A stretch of DNA of 64,000 bases from Asterias amurensis (taxonomy: Eukaryota; Echinodermata; Asteroidea; Forcipulatida; Asteriidae). Made by a program: the position numbers and the translations under genes. The notes beneath the pieces were generated by a model. It did not search any database and had not been told where the DNA came from. It was given only the letters and a program-made list of their open reading frames with translations. Positions 1 through 11,667 of this stretch are shown here, piece by piece. The stretch is taken from positions 15,885,701 through 15,949,700 of the forward strand of contig NC_092662.1 of assembly GCF_032118995.1 (NCBI RefSeq), in the 5' to 3' direction. Positions within the stretch are counted from its first letter, which is position 1, and the number at the start of each line of letters is the position of its first letter.

Positions 1-1840
1 AACCGAAACGTCCGTTAAAAAACTGGTTAGAAAATGCTTCTGGTTTTTTTTTATGGCGCCCTGTGCTTGCTATCCACCAGATGGAGTTTGCACAGTGGTT
101 AACAGATACTGGTAGATCGGCCACAATCCCTTTAATCAGAATACACTTTATTGAACTGTTCGCCAGTGTGGTCTCACCAGCCTCCTCTTACCTTTTCCTC
201 CTGCACACTACGGGTATTCCATCCCCTAAAGTCAGCCAGGCGGAGAGAACGCGCCGTCGGGGCTTGTGTTTGCCGGTGATATATCGATAATTCCAATGTA
301 GACCGTAATTTCCTTGTATGCCTTCCCTATTTCTTCCCAGCAAGTAGTGTTTGTTTGAGACTCGTCCTCAATTTAAAACTAAAGGAGGGAGGTATTTTTG
401 TTTTCTTTCTCTAGAAGTCTCAGAATAAGCTAAGCTTTGTAGGTATCTCGATTCTTCACTGTACACCACCGCAAGAGGTTAGACTGATCATACCAAACCT
501 GAGCTCAGTATACGGTTATGCGCAATCATACACACTGTATGTGTATCCACGGTCCGTACTCCACACAGGAAGGTGGAGCCCACTTTATAGCTTCCACTTT
601 GGTTCGAAAACGTTTCACAAAGTCCGAGTTAATACACACCAGAGGTCACAAAATGCCGCTTCCACGTTGCTTCCTGGTTATCTTTTTTTCTACCGGTACC
701 ATTTTGCCGTAAATGAAAAGAAAAGAAAAAAAAAACAATTATTCGTTCAGATATCATTTGCATAGTTTAATGTCACGATATGATGACGTCACACCTGCTG
801 CATGATGCCCGGAGTGGAAGTCAAATCAACAATCATAAATTCGAGATGCAGTGTATCCAATTATACGTCCATTCACTAACATGAAAAGGTGTCTTTGTGG
901 CGTAGTTAATGAAGATGGCGGTTCAACCTTATAGCTTTTGGGTTCACATCATGTGCGTATGCAAATGCAAGTCGATATTTCAACACTGTGGCCTAGTATT
1001 GGGAGGTGAGGTATAGGGGACTAGTCAAATGAGCTGTATTGTGGTTTATGTTGAGGTGGAGGTAACATGATGTTATGATGAGGTTTTTAGTCTTGTTTTT
1101 TCTTCTTCTCATAAGTATATCCTTAAAGAAGATTTAAATGTAATTTTGATATATTTTGAATTTTCGTAATTATCCATTAAAAAATTAGGCCCCAACCTCA
1201 AGGTTTTGAAAGCCTAGAAACACTTCTGCCGCTGATGGCGTGCGTCAAATTGACAATGCTTTGAGATCATGTCTTGGAGTTAACTATGTTATACCTCCAC
1301 GTTGCAACAAAGCGGCTATACAAATTGGAGCTCCCAACTATGACGTTACATGAGTGATTACGTAACGGAGCTTTTCGCGATCCTTTCAAAAAAGCGCTGG
1401 ACAAGGGTATTCGAAATGAATTTTTTTACACAATTAGAATCTATTTCTGGTCATAAGACTCGATTTCCTTATTGGTTGAAAACATTTCAAATGAAATTCA
1501 GCGAAACTCACGACTTTTCGTTCAAGCAGGTTTTTAAAACATGTATTGTATACAGCATTGTATGTCAAGTGAGTCCCGCCAGATCGCATGCTAAACGGAT
1601 GGTAGTTTTGTTGTGTAAGATTTGCAAGAGTGCTGCTTGCTTCTGCTTAAATCCCCCGTCAATATCAATTAGAATGAAATGAGTTGAGTGGCAAACAAGG
1701 TAAGGCGTTCATGCTGCCCAATAAATGTCAAATTTGATTCGATCAATTACATCGAATGTCGGATTTACGGGCGCTGTTAGACTCCTCCAATATTTGAACC
1801 TTTGTCAAGCTACCGTAAGCCGGTCAAAACAAACCATAGT
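1..1840. other. Intergenic, no gene seen
   Basis: AT-rich sequence with short T-runs and scattered short open frames. No splice-compatible exon chain, known domain or clear repeat family member was recognised here. Confidence 0.5.
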
Positions 1841-2458
1841 TTAAAGGCATGGATACGTCATAACTTGGTGTATCCCAACATGCATAAAGATAAACAACCT
1901 GTGAAAATGTCGGCTTAGTTGGTTGTCAAAGTTGCAAGAAAACAGATACAAAACAAGTTTCCCTTATTGCACAGGGCTGTGTTCGGTGTATCCCATAGAT
2001 GCATAAAATAACAAACCTGTGAAAATTTGGTTTAGTTAGTCATCGAAGTTGCGAGAACATATTGAAAGAAACAACTACCCTATGCCTTCAGATGCCTGAG
2101 AAAGGCTTCACGCCTGAAGCATCTCTCAGATTCAAATGTTGTCCTGAAAAACAAACCTGTGAAAGTTTGGGTTCAGTTGGTCTTCGAAGTTGCAAGAACA
2201 AATTGAAAGAAACAAATGCTTAATATTGCATAGACCTGCATGTGTGCTTTCAGATCCCTGAGAAAGTCTTCACGCCTGAAGCTTTTCTCAGATTCAAATG
2301 TTGTTTTGAAAAATACCTCTTATTCAAAACTACATTACTTCAAATGGTGTCATTTATAGCAATATTTTATAATATCAACAGCTCTCTGGTACTCACAACT
2401 AAGTTTTGTTATGGTCGTTTTTTTTTTTAGTAGTTACCAAATGATACTTTCCCTTTAA
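1841..2458 (-). repeat. MITE-1, rearranged copy with internal duplication
   Basis: A diverged MITE-1 copy in reverse orientation. A block of about 140 bp (from AACAAACCTGTGAAA through the TTCACGCCTGAA hairpin) is repeated in tandem at about 2012-2150 and 2151-2320. It shares the TTAA at its right edge with the next copy. Confidence 0.75.
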
Positions 2459-2830
2459 AGACCCTGGACACCTTTGGTAGTTGTCAAAGACCAGTCTTCT
2501 CACTTGGTGTATCTCACCATATGCATAAAATAACAAACCTGTGAAAATTTGATCTCAATTGGTCGTCGAAGTTGCGAGATAATAATGGGAAAAAGTCCTT
2601 GTCAAACGAAGTTGTGTGCTTTCAGATGCTTGATTTCGAGACCTCAAATTCTAAATCTGAGGTCTCTAAATCAAACTCGTGAAAAATTACTTCTTTCTCG
2701 AAAACTACTTCAGAGGGAGCCGTTTCTCACAATGTTTTATATTATCATCCTCTCTCCATTACTCTTTACCAAGTAAGGTTTTATGCTAATAATTATTTTG
2801 AGTACTACCAATAGTGTCCACTGACTTTAA
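2455..2830 (-). repeat. MITE-1 copy
   Basis: Reverse-orientation element bounded by TTAAAGACCCTGGACACC and its imperfect complement at the other end (GTGTCCACTGACTTTAA). Central hairpin of the GAGACCTCA type at about 2633-2670. Confidence 0.85.
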
Positions 2831-3032
2831 AGAATAAATCCAAAACCCATTTCCGTATTGACTGTCATAAATTTCCCAAGCAGCTTTTTGTAAGAAGTTT
2901 ATCCGTACAAAATAAACCATTACAAACCCCACCGTCATCAGAAATCAAGTAGGGAATACTAGTTCCTGTTAATACATTAACCTCATTTCAGTCCAACAGG
3001 ATTATGTTTCGCTAGGGTTGTAGTTATAAGTC

Positions 3033-3420
3033 TTAAAGGCACTGGACACTATTGGTAATTACTCAAAAATAATTGTGAGCATAGAAACTTACTTGGTATA
3101 TAAAGAGCAATGGAGAGATGTTGAGAGTTTAAAACATTGTGAGAAACGGCTCCATCTGAAGTAACGTAGTTTTTGAGAAAGAAGTAATTTCTCACTAATA
3201 AATTTGAATTGAATTCGAGACCTCATTAGAGGTCTCGAATTCAAGCATCTGAAAGCATCTAATATGCGACAAGGGTGTTTTTTCTTCCTTTATTCTCTTG
3301 CAACTTCGACGACCAATTGAGTTCAAACTTTCTGAGGTGTGTCCCTTTATGCATATGTTGAGATGCACCAAGTGAGAAGACTGGTCTTCGAGAGTTACCA
3401 AAGTTATCCAGTGCCTTTAA
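3033..3420 (+). repeat. MITE-1 copy
   Basis: Forward copy from TTAAAGGCACTGGACACTAT to a matching inverted end CCAGTGCCTTTAA. The centre is a nearly perfect palindrome at 3211-3242 (arms GAATTCGAGACCTC). Confidence 0.88.
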
Positions 3421-4732
3421 AGGAACAATAACCAAAAAGTACATCCACATTCTCAACCCTTGTAAATACTTTCTCGACGATGTTGAAATATCATCTTCGA
3501 GTACGTGCACTGATAACAACACAATCTCCAATCTATTGAAGTATCTCTTACAAAAAGTATCTTCTTGTAATTTGTCCCATTGCCTTTACTGACCTTCGGC
3601 AAGGAATCACGCCCCCTACCTATCGGTCGGGTAACCTGACTCTTGTCTATTCCGTACCAATAAAGTCTAGGGTTTTGTAAGGTAACACGCTTTCCGACCA
3701 CGAGCAATTTTCTAGGGAACACCTTCGGCTCAAAAGTAACGGGACTTGAGTTTTTTATTTCTTCCCCCTGTGAGGGATATCCAGCCCGACTTCTGTCTCG
3801 CTTTTATAAATCCAGGTTCTTGTCTCATTATAGGTGATGTAATTTGACCCCACTGGAAAGAGAACAGCCCTTTGGCTACTCGCTACGATATAAGAGGTGC
3901 GAGAATTTGCAATTGTAATTATGCTCTGTCAAACGGGAACAAGGTTTTCCTAAATGCGAATTCATGTCAACTGAACTCTGAATCTGCATTAGCTACATGT
4001 ACACATACACTAGCTTGATAGCAATACAAATAAATTACTGTGGGTTTTGATTTTAAACATGCACAGGATCTTTGTTTCTTGTGTTTAGTAAAAACTAAAT
4101 GATTGAAATCGTAAACGTGAAATGTTTTGCTGTTTTACCCCAACATGACCACAACATATAAAATTTGCAAAAAGATGAAGGAAATAATGTTACTGTACCT
4201 CACCTTTAAGTTGAACTGTACTTCATCTTAATGAGAGCTGTTTTAAAATGGCCAGAGTTGATATCAAAATTCACATGGTCCTTGTTTCGTATTAATAGAA
4301 ACAAATTTACTGTACTTTAACTTCAACTCAAACTGTACTTTCCCTTTAAACGAGAACTGTGTGACGTTTTACCATTAACATGACCACATTTGGATAAAAT
4401 TGTTCGTAAATTTAGTAAAAACTAAATGTTGGGAATGAATCTAGGCTAATACTTTACCTTTAAGTTGAGAATGCAATATCGTTCTGCACTATGTCATCAG
4501 AGTATTTTCAAACCGTTACAGCATGACAAAATGATGATCCTATCACTCCGTCATTCTTTGCTGACTTTAAAGTCACCTGGAAGCGGTATTTTTTCAAGAT
4601 AAAGCTTTTGTCACTAATATATGTGTTTTGATGAGTGGAATGTGAATAAACAGTTAACTAAGGTTTTAAAAAATCAGTTCTTATGTTATTTACAAATTTA
4701 AGAGTAGACCCCGACCCGAGAGGGCGCTGTTC
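3421..4732. other. Intergenic with a degenerate direct duplication
   Basis: Segments around 4080-4210 and 4370-4470 share ordered motifs (AGTAAAAACTAAATG, AACATGACCACA, ACCTTTAAGTTGA), indicating an old duplication. No coding exon was recognised. Confidence 0.45.
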
Positions 4733-4944
4733 GTGACGTCAATCGAGGCAGACTTTGCCTGTAATGCGTAGAGTAAACACAATTGCAAAGTACATGTACG
4801 GACCAAGTCGTGAGTTTGTACGTTTCAAAAAGATTTTTTTTTTTTTTTTTTGTCCGGCAATGCCAACCGACTTGGACGTACATGTATTTGCACGTGTGTT
4901 TACTATACGCATTGCAGGCAAAGTCTGCCTCGATTGACGTCACA
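4733..4944. repeat. Foldback element with about 85-bp inverted arms
   Basis: Ends GTGACGTCAATCGAGGCAGA and its complement are followed inward by further matching sequence (GTAAACAC, TACATGTACG). The loop holds a T16 run. The open frames on both strands are products of the palindrome, not genes. Confidence 0.85.
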
Positions 4945-6895
4945 AAAGGGGTAGGCGGAGGCAGCCCCCAAACAACTTTATATATTTGTTAAACATATAA
5001 ATCGTGACAAACATTTACTAAAAAAATTGTTTTATTGTTCGTAAGCATATACTCTTATGTTTGAAAGAAAAACAAATTCTATTTCTAGGTGACTTTAACT
5101 TAGTCAAGTATTGGTTGTATATAAAGGAACTATTCTAACCGATCCGGTCTATAATAGCCCATACGCAAGTCACATTGCGTATGATCGGCATGCAAAGTTT
5201 ACCCAGACCCGTTGAATTGATGAAATTTGATGAAATGTGCACGAAAAGCTATCATTGACTGAGAGTCATGAGACCCCAAAATGGTTAAGTAAGGGAAGTC
5301 TCAGCTATGTTGACCCATTTATGGGTCATTCAAGATGCTGGTCAATGACGTCATTTTGCAATCCATCTATTGACCCCTTGCAGCAGCACATGGGGCGCAC
5401 ATGTACAATGCGTGACTATTATTCAAGCATGGAAGTCTGAGTCATTCTGACCCGTTTTGGGATCATTCTGATGATCCGGGTCAAACTGACCCAGCAAGGG
5501 TCAGACCTCGTTGGACTGGGATCCGGGCTAGTTTGCGTCACATGGTAACAAGGCTTCTCCTTGTCTTTTCATCATGGAATTGTGAGCAATAATTTTTGTA
5601 AACTAATCTGGTCATATATCTGGGCTATCAAATACCTGGGCTATCAAATACCTTCAATGATTAATTTGATATGATACTTCAAAACTGACCAAAAACCACC
5701 ATACGGTAATCTGTAATAATTTACAGAGTGCACTGGTGCCAGGTATTCGTGCACTCGTATAGGCCTAGTTATAAACTGTACAATTGTGTCTCCCTGAAGC
5801 TATTGACTCAATAATGTATGTCATATGAGAATGGAGTGTTGAATTTTTCATCTTGCTGGCATGGTTGTGTATGATTAATGGTGTCAGGCTAGTCATTGTA
5901 GCGATGTTTTATGGCATTATCTTCAAGTTAGCACAGACGTGGAAACCTTAGAGGGGATGGGAGTGTGCTCTCTCTATTTTCATTAAACAAAAATTGGGCT
6001 TGAACAGTGTCAGTTTTACTAGAGTACGAATTGAACCTTAGACTTTCGGATTAACGTACCAGCGCTCTACCAACTGCCGTCGATTTCACCAAACTCTGCC
6101 CGAGTTAAGTTCCGTATTCATAGACGCTAGGATACATTGAACCCATACTAAGCTTACTCGTCCTAGTTCGAGAAAGAGTTAATACTACGTTTCGTTAAAT
6201 CGGTTGCTGAGCTATCAAGCCCTAATGTTTACTTACGGTCGCCCTATTTTGATATCTTCAATCGGGATGCCAGTCAGAAGCCATGCAACCGTTAGCTGCC
6301 GTTTAGCCAGGGATCACACCCGCAAGTTTACGATATAACCTGGGAAGGGACATGATATGGATCAACTTAAAGGGATGCGACTTTCCATTTTATTATTGTC
6401 AGAATCTTAAATAAGATCACCGAAAGTTGTTATGGGATATCAAGTAATAATCTCAAAATATAATTGACCCGGTCATATTCCCTTGTGATTAATTACTGAA
6501 AGGTCATATCCCATTGAAAGGTCAAACCTCCCCCGCGGCTTCCCATCAGGGTCCAATTTCATGGTTCTGCTTACTGCCGAATTCTGCGCTTACGATAACC
6601 GTTCCCCGCTTTATACTGTGCAAACGCCGACGTCCTGCGCTAGCTGTGTAAGCGAAGAATGACTATAGTAACGTGAATAATACACACAAGCGAAAATTCC
6701 CTATTGAAATACGCATGACGTAAGCGCGGAATTCCCTGCTTCCGTAAGCGCCGATTCTCTGCTTACGGTAAGCAGGGCCATATTTGGGCCAAGGATGTAG
6801 GGTAAACTTGAGAGTAATCCCTGCCAAAACACGGCAGTTACAGGTTGAACGCTTCTTACTGGCACCCTGCATAAATTTATTTTGAATAGTGAGAA
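4945..6895. other. Intergenic with old foldback remnants
   Basis: Contains TGACC/GGGTCA-rich sequence (5240-5520), a short tandem TGGGCTATCAAATACC (about 5620-5655), a tRNA-like box fragment near 6050, a degenerate MITE-3 relative (about 6078-6207) and a CTTACGGTAAGC-rich foldback (about 6555-6800). No gene seen. Confidence 0.45.
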
Positions 6896-6899
6896 GGCC

Positions 6900-7103
6900 C
6901 GGTCACACAGGCCCCGATAACGAGAACGAAAACGAGAACGATAAAAAAACTAGAACGATAAAATTGGACGCCCTCGATTGGTTGAAATGCTCCACGCAGA
7001 ATACGCCCACGCTTATTCAACCAATCGAGGGCGTGCATTTTTGTCGTTCTCGTTCTCGTTTTCGTTCTCGTTTTCGTTCTCGTTATCGGGGCCTGTGTGA
7101 CCG
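6900..7103. repeat. Foldback MITE with GAGAACGA-rich arms
   Basis: Ends CGGTCACACAGGCCCCGATA and complement. Arms of about 85-95 bp are rich in GAGAACGAAAAC hexamer-like repeats on one side and the complementary CGTTCTCGTTTTC on the other, plus CCCTCGATTGGTTGAA and complement near the loop. Confidence 0.87.
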
Positions 7104-7104
7104 G

Positions 7105-7288
7105 AAGCCTGGTTCATATTTCCTGCAAATGCGAATGGGGTACGATTTTTGACGACAAAGCCCTGTTTTCACTGCGAATGTTTCGCAGAAGTTGGGCACA
7201 TTTCAGCTAAAGCGAGTTATTCATAACGGGTTTTGTTAACGTCAAAATTCATTTCCATTCGCATTCGCAGGAAGTATGAACCGGGCTC
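7105..7288. repeat. MITE with GCGAATGC-type ends, copy 1
   Basis: Begins AGCCTGGTTCATATTTCCTG and ends with its near complement CAGGAAGTATGAACCGGGCT. It sits directly beside the previous foldback. A second copy is at 34566-34719. Confidence 0.82.
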
Positions 7289-9348
7289 ATCCAGCCGGTA
7301 GAGCGCTGGCAATCCAGATGTCGCAGTTTCATCATTATCTCGCTCTTGTTAGTGTTTTTTTCAACCCTAATATTCAAATTGTACAATAATCAAAACGGTC
7401 TTCACTTGAAAGCTCCTTATTTTGTGACACTCTGCTCAGTCTGAAACAAACAAATATAGACAGTGTTTTCCACTGAAGACGAGCAGAGTATGTTCGAAAC
7501 GTCGAGACTACCGGGTTCCTTTTCAGAGCCAACACTAAAAGAAAGTTATTCCATGGTTGACCCGCAAGTTTACTATTACAAAACATTTTGTCATCACCAC
7601 AAGGTAAGACCGAATGAAAAAAATTGAATATGGGTGGGTCTTGTTTGCGATTTGTGAAAGCAATTCTGTAGCTCATTTTCTTTTTCTTAAAATTGATTTG
7701 CATTATGAATACTAATGCCTTAGGGTGTTAGTATTATTTAATACCTTTTCGTTAATGAATTACATTACTGCTGGACGACACTTACCAAAAAGTGATCCGC
7801 CATGTGCCAGTACAGTGGCCAAAGCCTTTTTGGTTCCACTACTACATTCGTTTTTGTTATCTTGTATAGAATTAACCAGAGTCAGTTTTATACTGTAAGT
7901 TGTCTTCAAGCAAGGCTTAATAATCGTCCATAGAGACACTGGTATTATGGCCGTAGGTGTTATCTGTGGGTGAATAACCTGATATGCATGGTTTATAATT
8001 ATCACTCTTGTAATTAAGCAGTTGCAAAGACTAAGCTGCAGAATCTAATTTCAAATTATAACATCCAGTGACGATGTGAATGTACATTTTGGATGGATGA
8101 GTGAACTGAAGATCCGGCATTTGTATAGCAGTAAAGTTAGTTGATCTGAATGTCCAATATTCAATATCGATGTGCAAGGTAGACATTCACTGTACAAACC
8201 TATGTGAATGTCCAATATTCAATATCGATGTACAAGGTAGACATTCACTGTACAATCCTAGGCCTATTTAAATGTCCAATATCAAACTAACTTTACCGTT
8301 TTGATAATTGTTGGGATTGGTTTTATTTCACTTGACCTCGTTGGAGTAAACTAGGTTATGTGTTCGCTTGAATGTTCCACTGTCCTTATCCGCAAGATCA
8401 AGAACAGGTCTTGGCTTTATATGTGTATACATGCACGTCAAATTTAACTGTGAATCTCCAGAACAATGAAAGCCAAGTGAAATGGTTCGAGGTCAAAGGT
8501 GATTCTGTATGTGGGCTCAAACGGCGGATCTCTGGCGTAATACATGAGCCTCGAAGTGTGGCGTCAGATGTTCAGGCTTTTTGTTTGCTTCCAAACTTAC
8601 GGAGCTTTGGATGTGTCATCTTACGTTTATGATGTCATCATCATGCAGTAAATTATCTCAGTATCTCAAAAAAGTCTGATGTCACTTCCAGAGCTCCGTA
8701 CAAATCCGGTCAGTGTATACCAGTACAAAATTAGAACATAAAAGTGGGACATAACACGTGTATATTACACCTTTTTGAATGAAACGGTTATTCTTCAAAC
8801 CACCAGTGGTTCCCCAGTGCACTCTTTAAGCTACAGTATCGCGCCATAAACACTGCAGGCGTGTACTGTAGTGGTACCTGAAACTGTTACAGTCCATTGG
8901 TTTTTTTTCCGTCATCCATTTTTGACAATTACAATGTGGTACTCATATTCATTTTTTTACCACATGCGCATATTTGACCTAACTATGTGCAGCAAACTAT
9001 GTCAAAAATTATTACTGTTTTGCTTTTAATAAACTCAATTTCGACCCTGTGTAATTTTTTTTTTTTTTTAACATGTGTTTACGCGGTCCAATTTTCTCTT
9101 GTGGACATGTATGTTGAACAAGAAGTCGATGCGGGCTGCTACACCAGGTAGATCGGCTTCATTAAGATCCCATAGCATTAGCTACGCTTGACTGAACAGC
9201 TTGACTTGTGTCTAGAGACGTATGACTAGACTGGGTACTTAAAGGTACTCTCTGTCCATTAACTAATATGAAATGCAAAAACATAATGATTAGCAGTTAT
9301 CAGACTTTTATGTTTTTATTGATTAGCAAAATGGCTATTTATCAAGGA
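7289..9348. other. Intergenic; short tandem repeat and dispersed repeat fragments
   Basis: 8148-8290 holds two and a half units of about 58-64 bp (GAATGTCCAATATTCAATAT ... GGTAGACATTCACTGTACA). 8510-8600 is related to 13545-13600 (CATGAGCCTCGA, GTCAGATGTTCAGG). 7460-7540 has the dispersed motif TTCGAAACGTCGA, also seen near 19000, 23900 and 53880. No gene seen. Confidence 0.5.
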
Positions 9349-9589
9349 GTTTTAGATGCAATTTACGTGAGCAAAACGTGAACTAGAACACCAGAATATT
9401 TTGTGGTTTCTAGGTGACGTCATCTTGGTGGGCGTATTGTATGCTCACGTATGACGTACAGACGCGTCTGTACTTACGTACCTGACGTGAGAATGGTAAG
9501 TTCACGTATGCTAAAAACGTGAGATTTTTAAAACAACATTTTCTGACGTTCATGTTCACGTATTTGCTCGCGTACCGTGCATCTAAAAC
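9349..9589. repeat. Foldback element, TTTTAGATGCA ends
   Basis: Starts GTTTTAGATGCA and ends TGCATCTAAAAC; the arms continue with CGTGAGCAAAACGTGAAC and its imperfect complement. The interior has repeated ACGTATGACGTA-like blocks. Confidence 0.8.
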
Positions 9590-9716
9590 CTATGAAACTG
9601 GAGTGTCGTGCCAAAGCAGGTAAAAGCATAAGACTTGACATGCATGTGACTTGACATGCATGTGGTGTTTCTATCCAGGTGGGTCCGAGTCCCGGTCATG
9701 ACACTTCCGTCCATAA

Positions 9717-10102
9717 TAAAGGCAGTGGACGCTATTGGTAATTACTAAAAATAATTATTAGCATAAAACCTTACTTGGTAACGAGTAACTGGGTGCTGTT
9801 GATAGTATAAACATTGTGAGAAACGGCTCCCTCTGAAGTGACGTAGTTTTCGAGAAAGAAGTAACTTTCCACAAATTTGATTAAGACACCTCAGATTAAG
9901 AATTTGAGGTCTCGAAATCAAGCATCTGAAAGCACACAACCTCTGGTGACAAGGGTGTTTTTTCTTTCATTCATATCTCGCAACTTCGACGACCCAATTG
10001 AGTTCCAATTATTATAGGTTGGTAATTTTATGCATTATGTTGAGATACACCAAGTGAGAAGACTGGTCTTTGACAATTACCAATAGTGTCCAATGTCTTT
10101 TA
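9717..10102 (+). repeat. MITE-1 copy
   Basis: Forward copy with ends TAAAGGCAGTGGACGCTATT and ACCAATAGTGTCCAATGTC. GAGACCTCA-type centre at about 9880-9920. Confidence 0.85.
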
Positions 10103-11302
10103 GCAAGACACAACCATCATTGCTGCGTCCTTCGGCTGGGACGTAGCTGTTGTTTCTGACTGCGAGATCTTACACCACTTGGAATTTAGCTTCTTGACTC
10201 CAATCTTATTTTAGATCTCTCTTTTATTTTTGTCTGCTTAGATTAACTCTTTCCCCCTCCATCTTCTGTGCCGACTATTTCGCTTATCTATTTAGTGCTT
10301 TGTGTGTACATTGTACATTATGTTGTATTTAAAGAAGAGTATGAAATAAATGGAAATTATATACAGTTTTTGAAAATAAAATCACCCATAGCAATTTCGT
10401 GTAATACAAATTCATTCATTCATTCATTCATCATTGGTTTATTTTATAAACTTACAAATCGCGGCATCAGCCGAAATGCAATAAAATTTACTATAACAGT
10501 ATTTAAAAATATATATGATAAAATCAACATTAATTTGTGTAAAACAAAATCAAAACCCGGGACAACGTTTGAAACACTTAATACTCGTTATAGTTTGGGA
10601 CCAGGGTTGGGCCCAATTTGCACAGAGCTGCTCATTGGTCAATGGTTACTGTGCGATTTTTCATTGTATAGCGCTGCTAACTGTAAGCACACTGTAAAAG
10701 GCATGCTTACCTTCCGGTGTTTACTGTATGAAAATAAGCAATGTCCCAATATATACTGGCCGCATATTGTTTTTGCTAACCTTTGAAATTCGCTTACACA
10801 TTTTGTTTTCGGCTGCGAAGAGACGATAAAACAAGCGTCACAGCGCCCCTGTTATAAACTGCGAGCAATATATCATTCAAGAGGGCGCTATTTCGGATTC
10901 CTGGGCAGACCCCCCTTCTCCTAACAATTGTTGTATCTAAACAGTAATCATTATTGACTTATGGAATGTTGTTTGAAATGAAGTAAAATAGACATTTTCA
11001 TACGTCTATCAGATTAAAAAGCAACTAAAAGGGAATATTTGGATACAAAACTTCTACACAAAATAATTCACAAACATAAAGCTGGCTCTTAAAACAGTTG
11101 ATCTGCGAGACTAATTATTATGATTCCAGTTACTTTATCTATCTTTTTAGATACTGTAACTGAATGATTTCACGGAAACAAAATAATTCATAATTTGCAG
11201 GTTTGTGATTTCAGATTTCAGAATATACAACTAATTGTCTGTTTTCATTACAGGCCTACGAGGTTTGTTTGTTTGTTTGGTTGTTGGGGTGCTTGCTTGT
11301 TT
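10103..11302. other. Intergenic; CGTCC-type repeat fragment and ATTC microsatellite
   Basis: 10105-10170 is a fragment of the repeat seen at 11910-12060 and, inverted, at the right window edge (TGCGTCCTTCGGCTGGGACG). A (TTCA)n microsatellite lies at 10411-10432. The 172-codon frame here is AT-rich and unsupported. Confidence 0.5.
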
Positions 11303-11603
11303 GAAGACACTGAACACTTTTGGTTACTATACTCAAAATAATTGTTAGCATAAAAACTTACTTGGTATTGAGCAATTGATAGATGTTGATATTATAAAAC
11401 ATTGTGGATAACGGCTTCCTCTGAAGTAACGTAAACTTTTAGAAAGCAACAAGGGTGATTTTTCTTACATTAGTCTCTTGCAACTTCGATGGCTGCAATG
11501 GAGTCAAAGTTTTCACAGGTTTGTAATTGTGTGCATATGTTGGGAAACACCAAGTGAGAATACTGGTCTTTCACAAAAAACCAAAGGTGTCCAATGCCTT
11601 TAA
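11303..11603 (+). repeat. MITE-1 copy downstream of CAP gene A
   Basis: Forward, internally shortened copy ending ACCAAAGGTGTCCAATGCCTTTAA. It begins about 60 bp past the gene A stop and may supply part of the 3' untranslated region. Confidence 0.8.
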
Positions 11604-11661
11604 CTCATACTATCGGTGGATGATAACTTTGTTCGATGACCTATTGACCTCAGAGGTCAAC

Positions 11662-11667
11662 TTTATT
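11662..11667 (-). terminator. Possible polyadenylation signal of CAP gene A overlapping the stop
   Basis: The minus strand reads GAGAAATAAAG, so AATAAA contains the TAA stop codon. Gene B has AATAAG here. A MITE-1 copy starts about 60 bp downstream, so the true 3' end could instead use a signal in or beyond that repeat. Confidence 0.25.

Noticed and set aside
7374..7703. 109-codon minus-strand open frame
   Set aside because: It overlaps a dispersed repeat (TTCGAAACGTCGA motif) found at several other sites; no domain.
8148..8290. Satellite or regulatory array
   Set aside because: Only about two and a half units; too short to claim more than a local duplication.
10268..10786. 172-codon plus-strand open frame, the longest in the window
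   Set aside because: AT-rich composition, a microsatellite inside, no recognised domain, and it lies in repeat-derived intergenic DNA.
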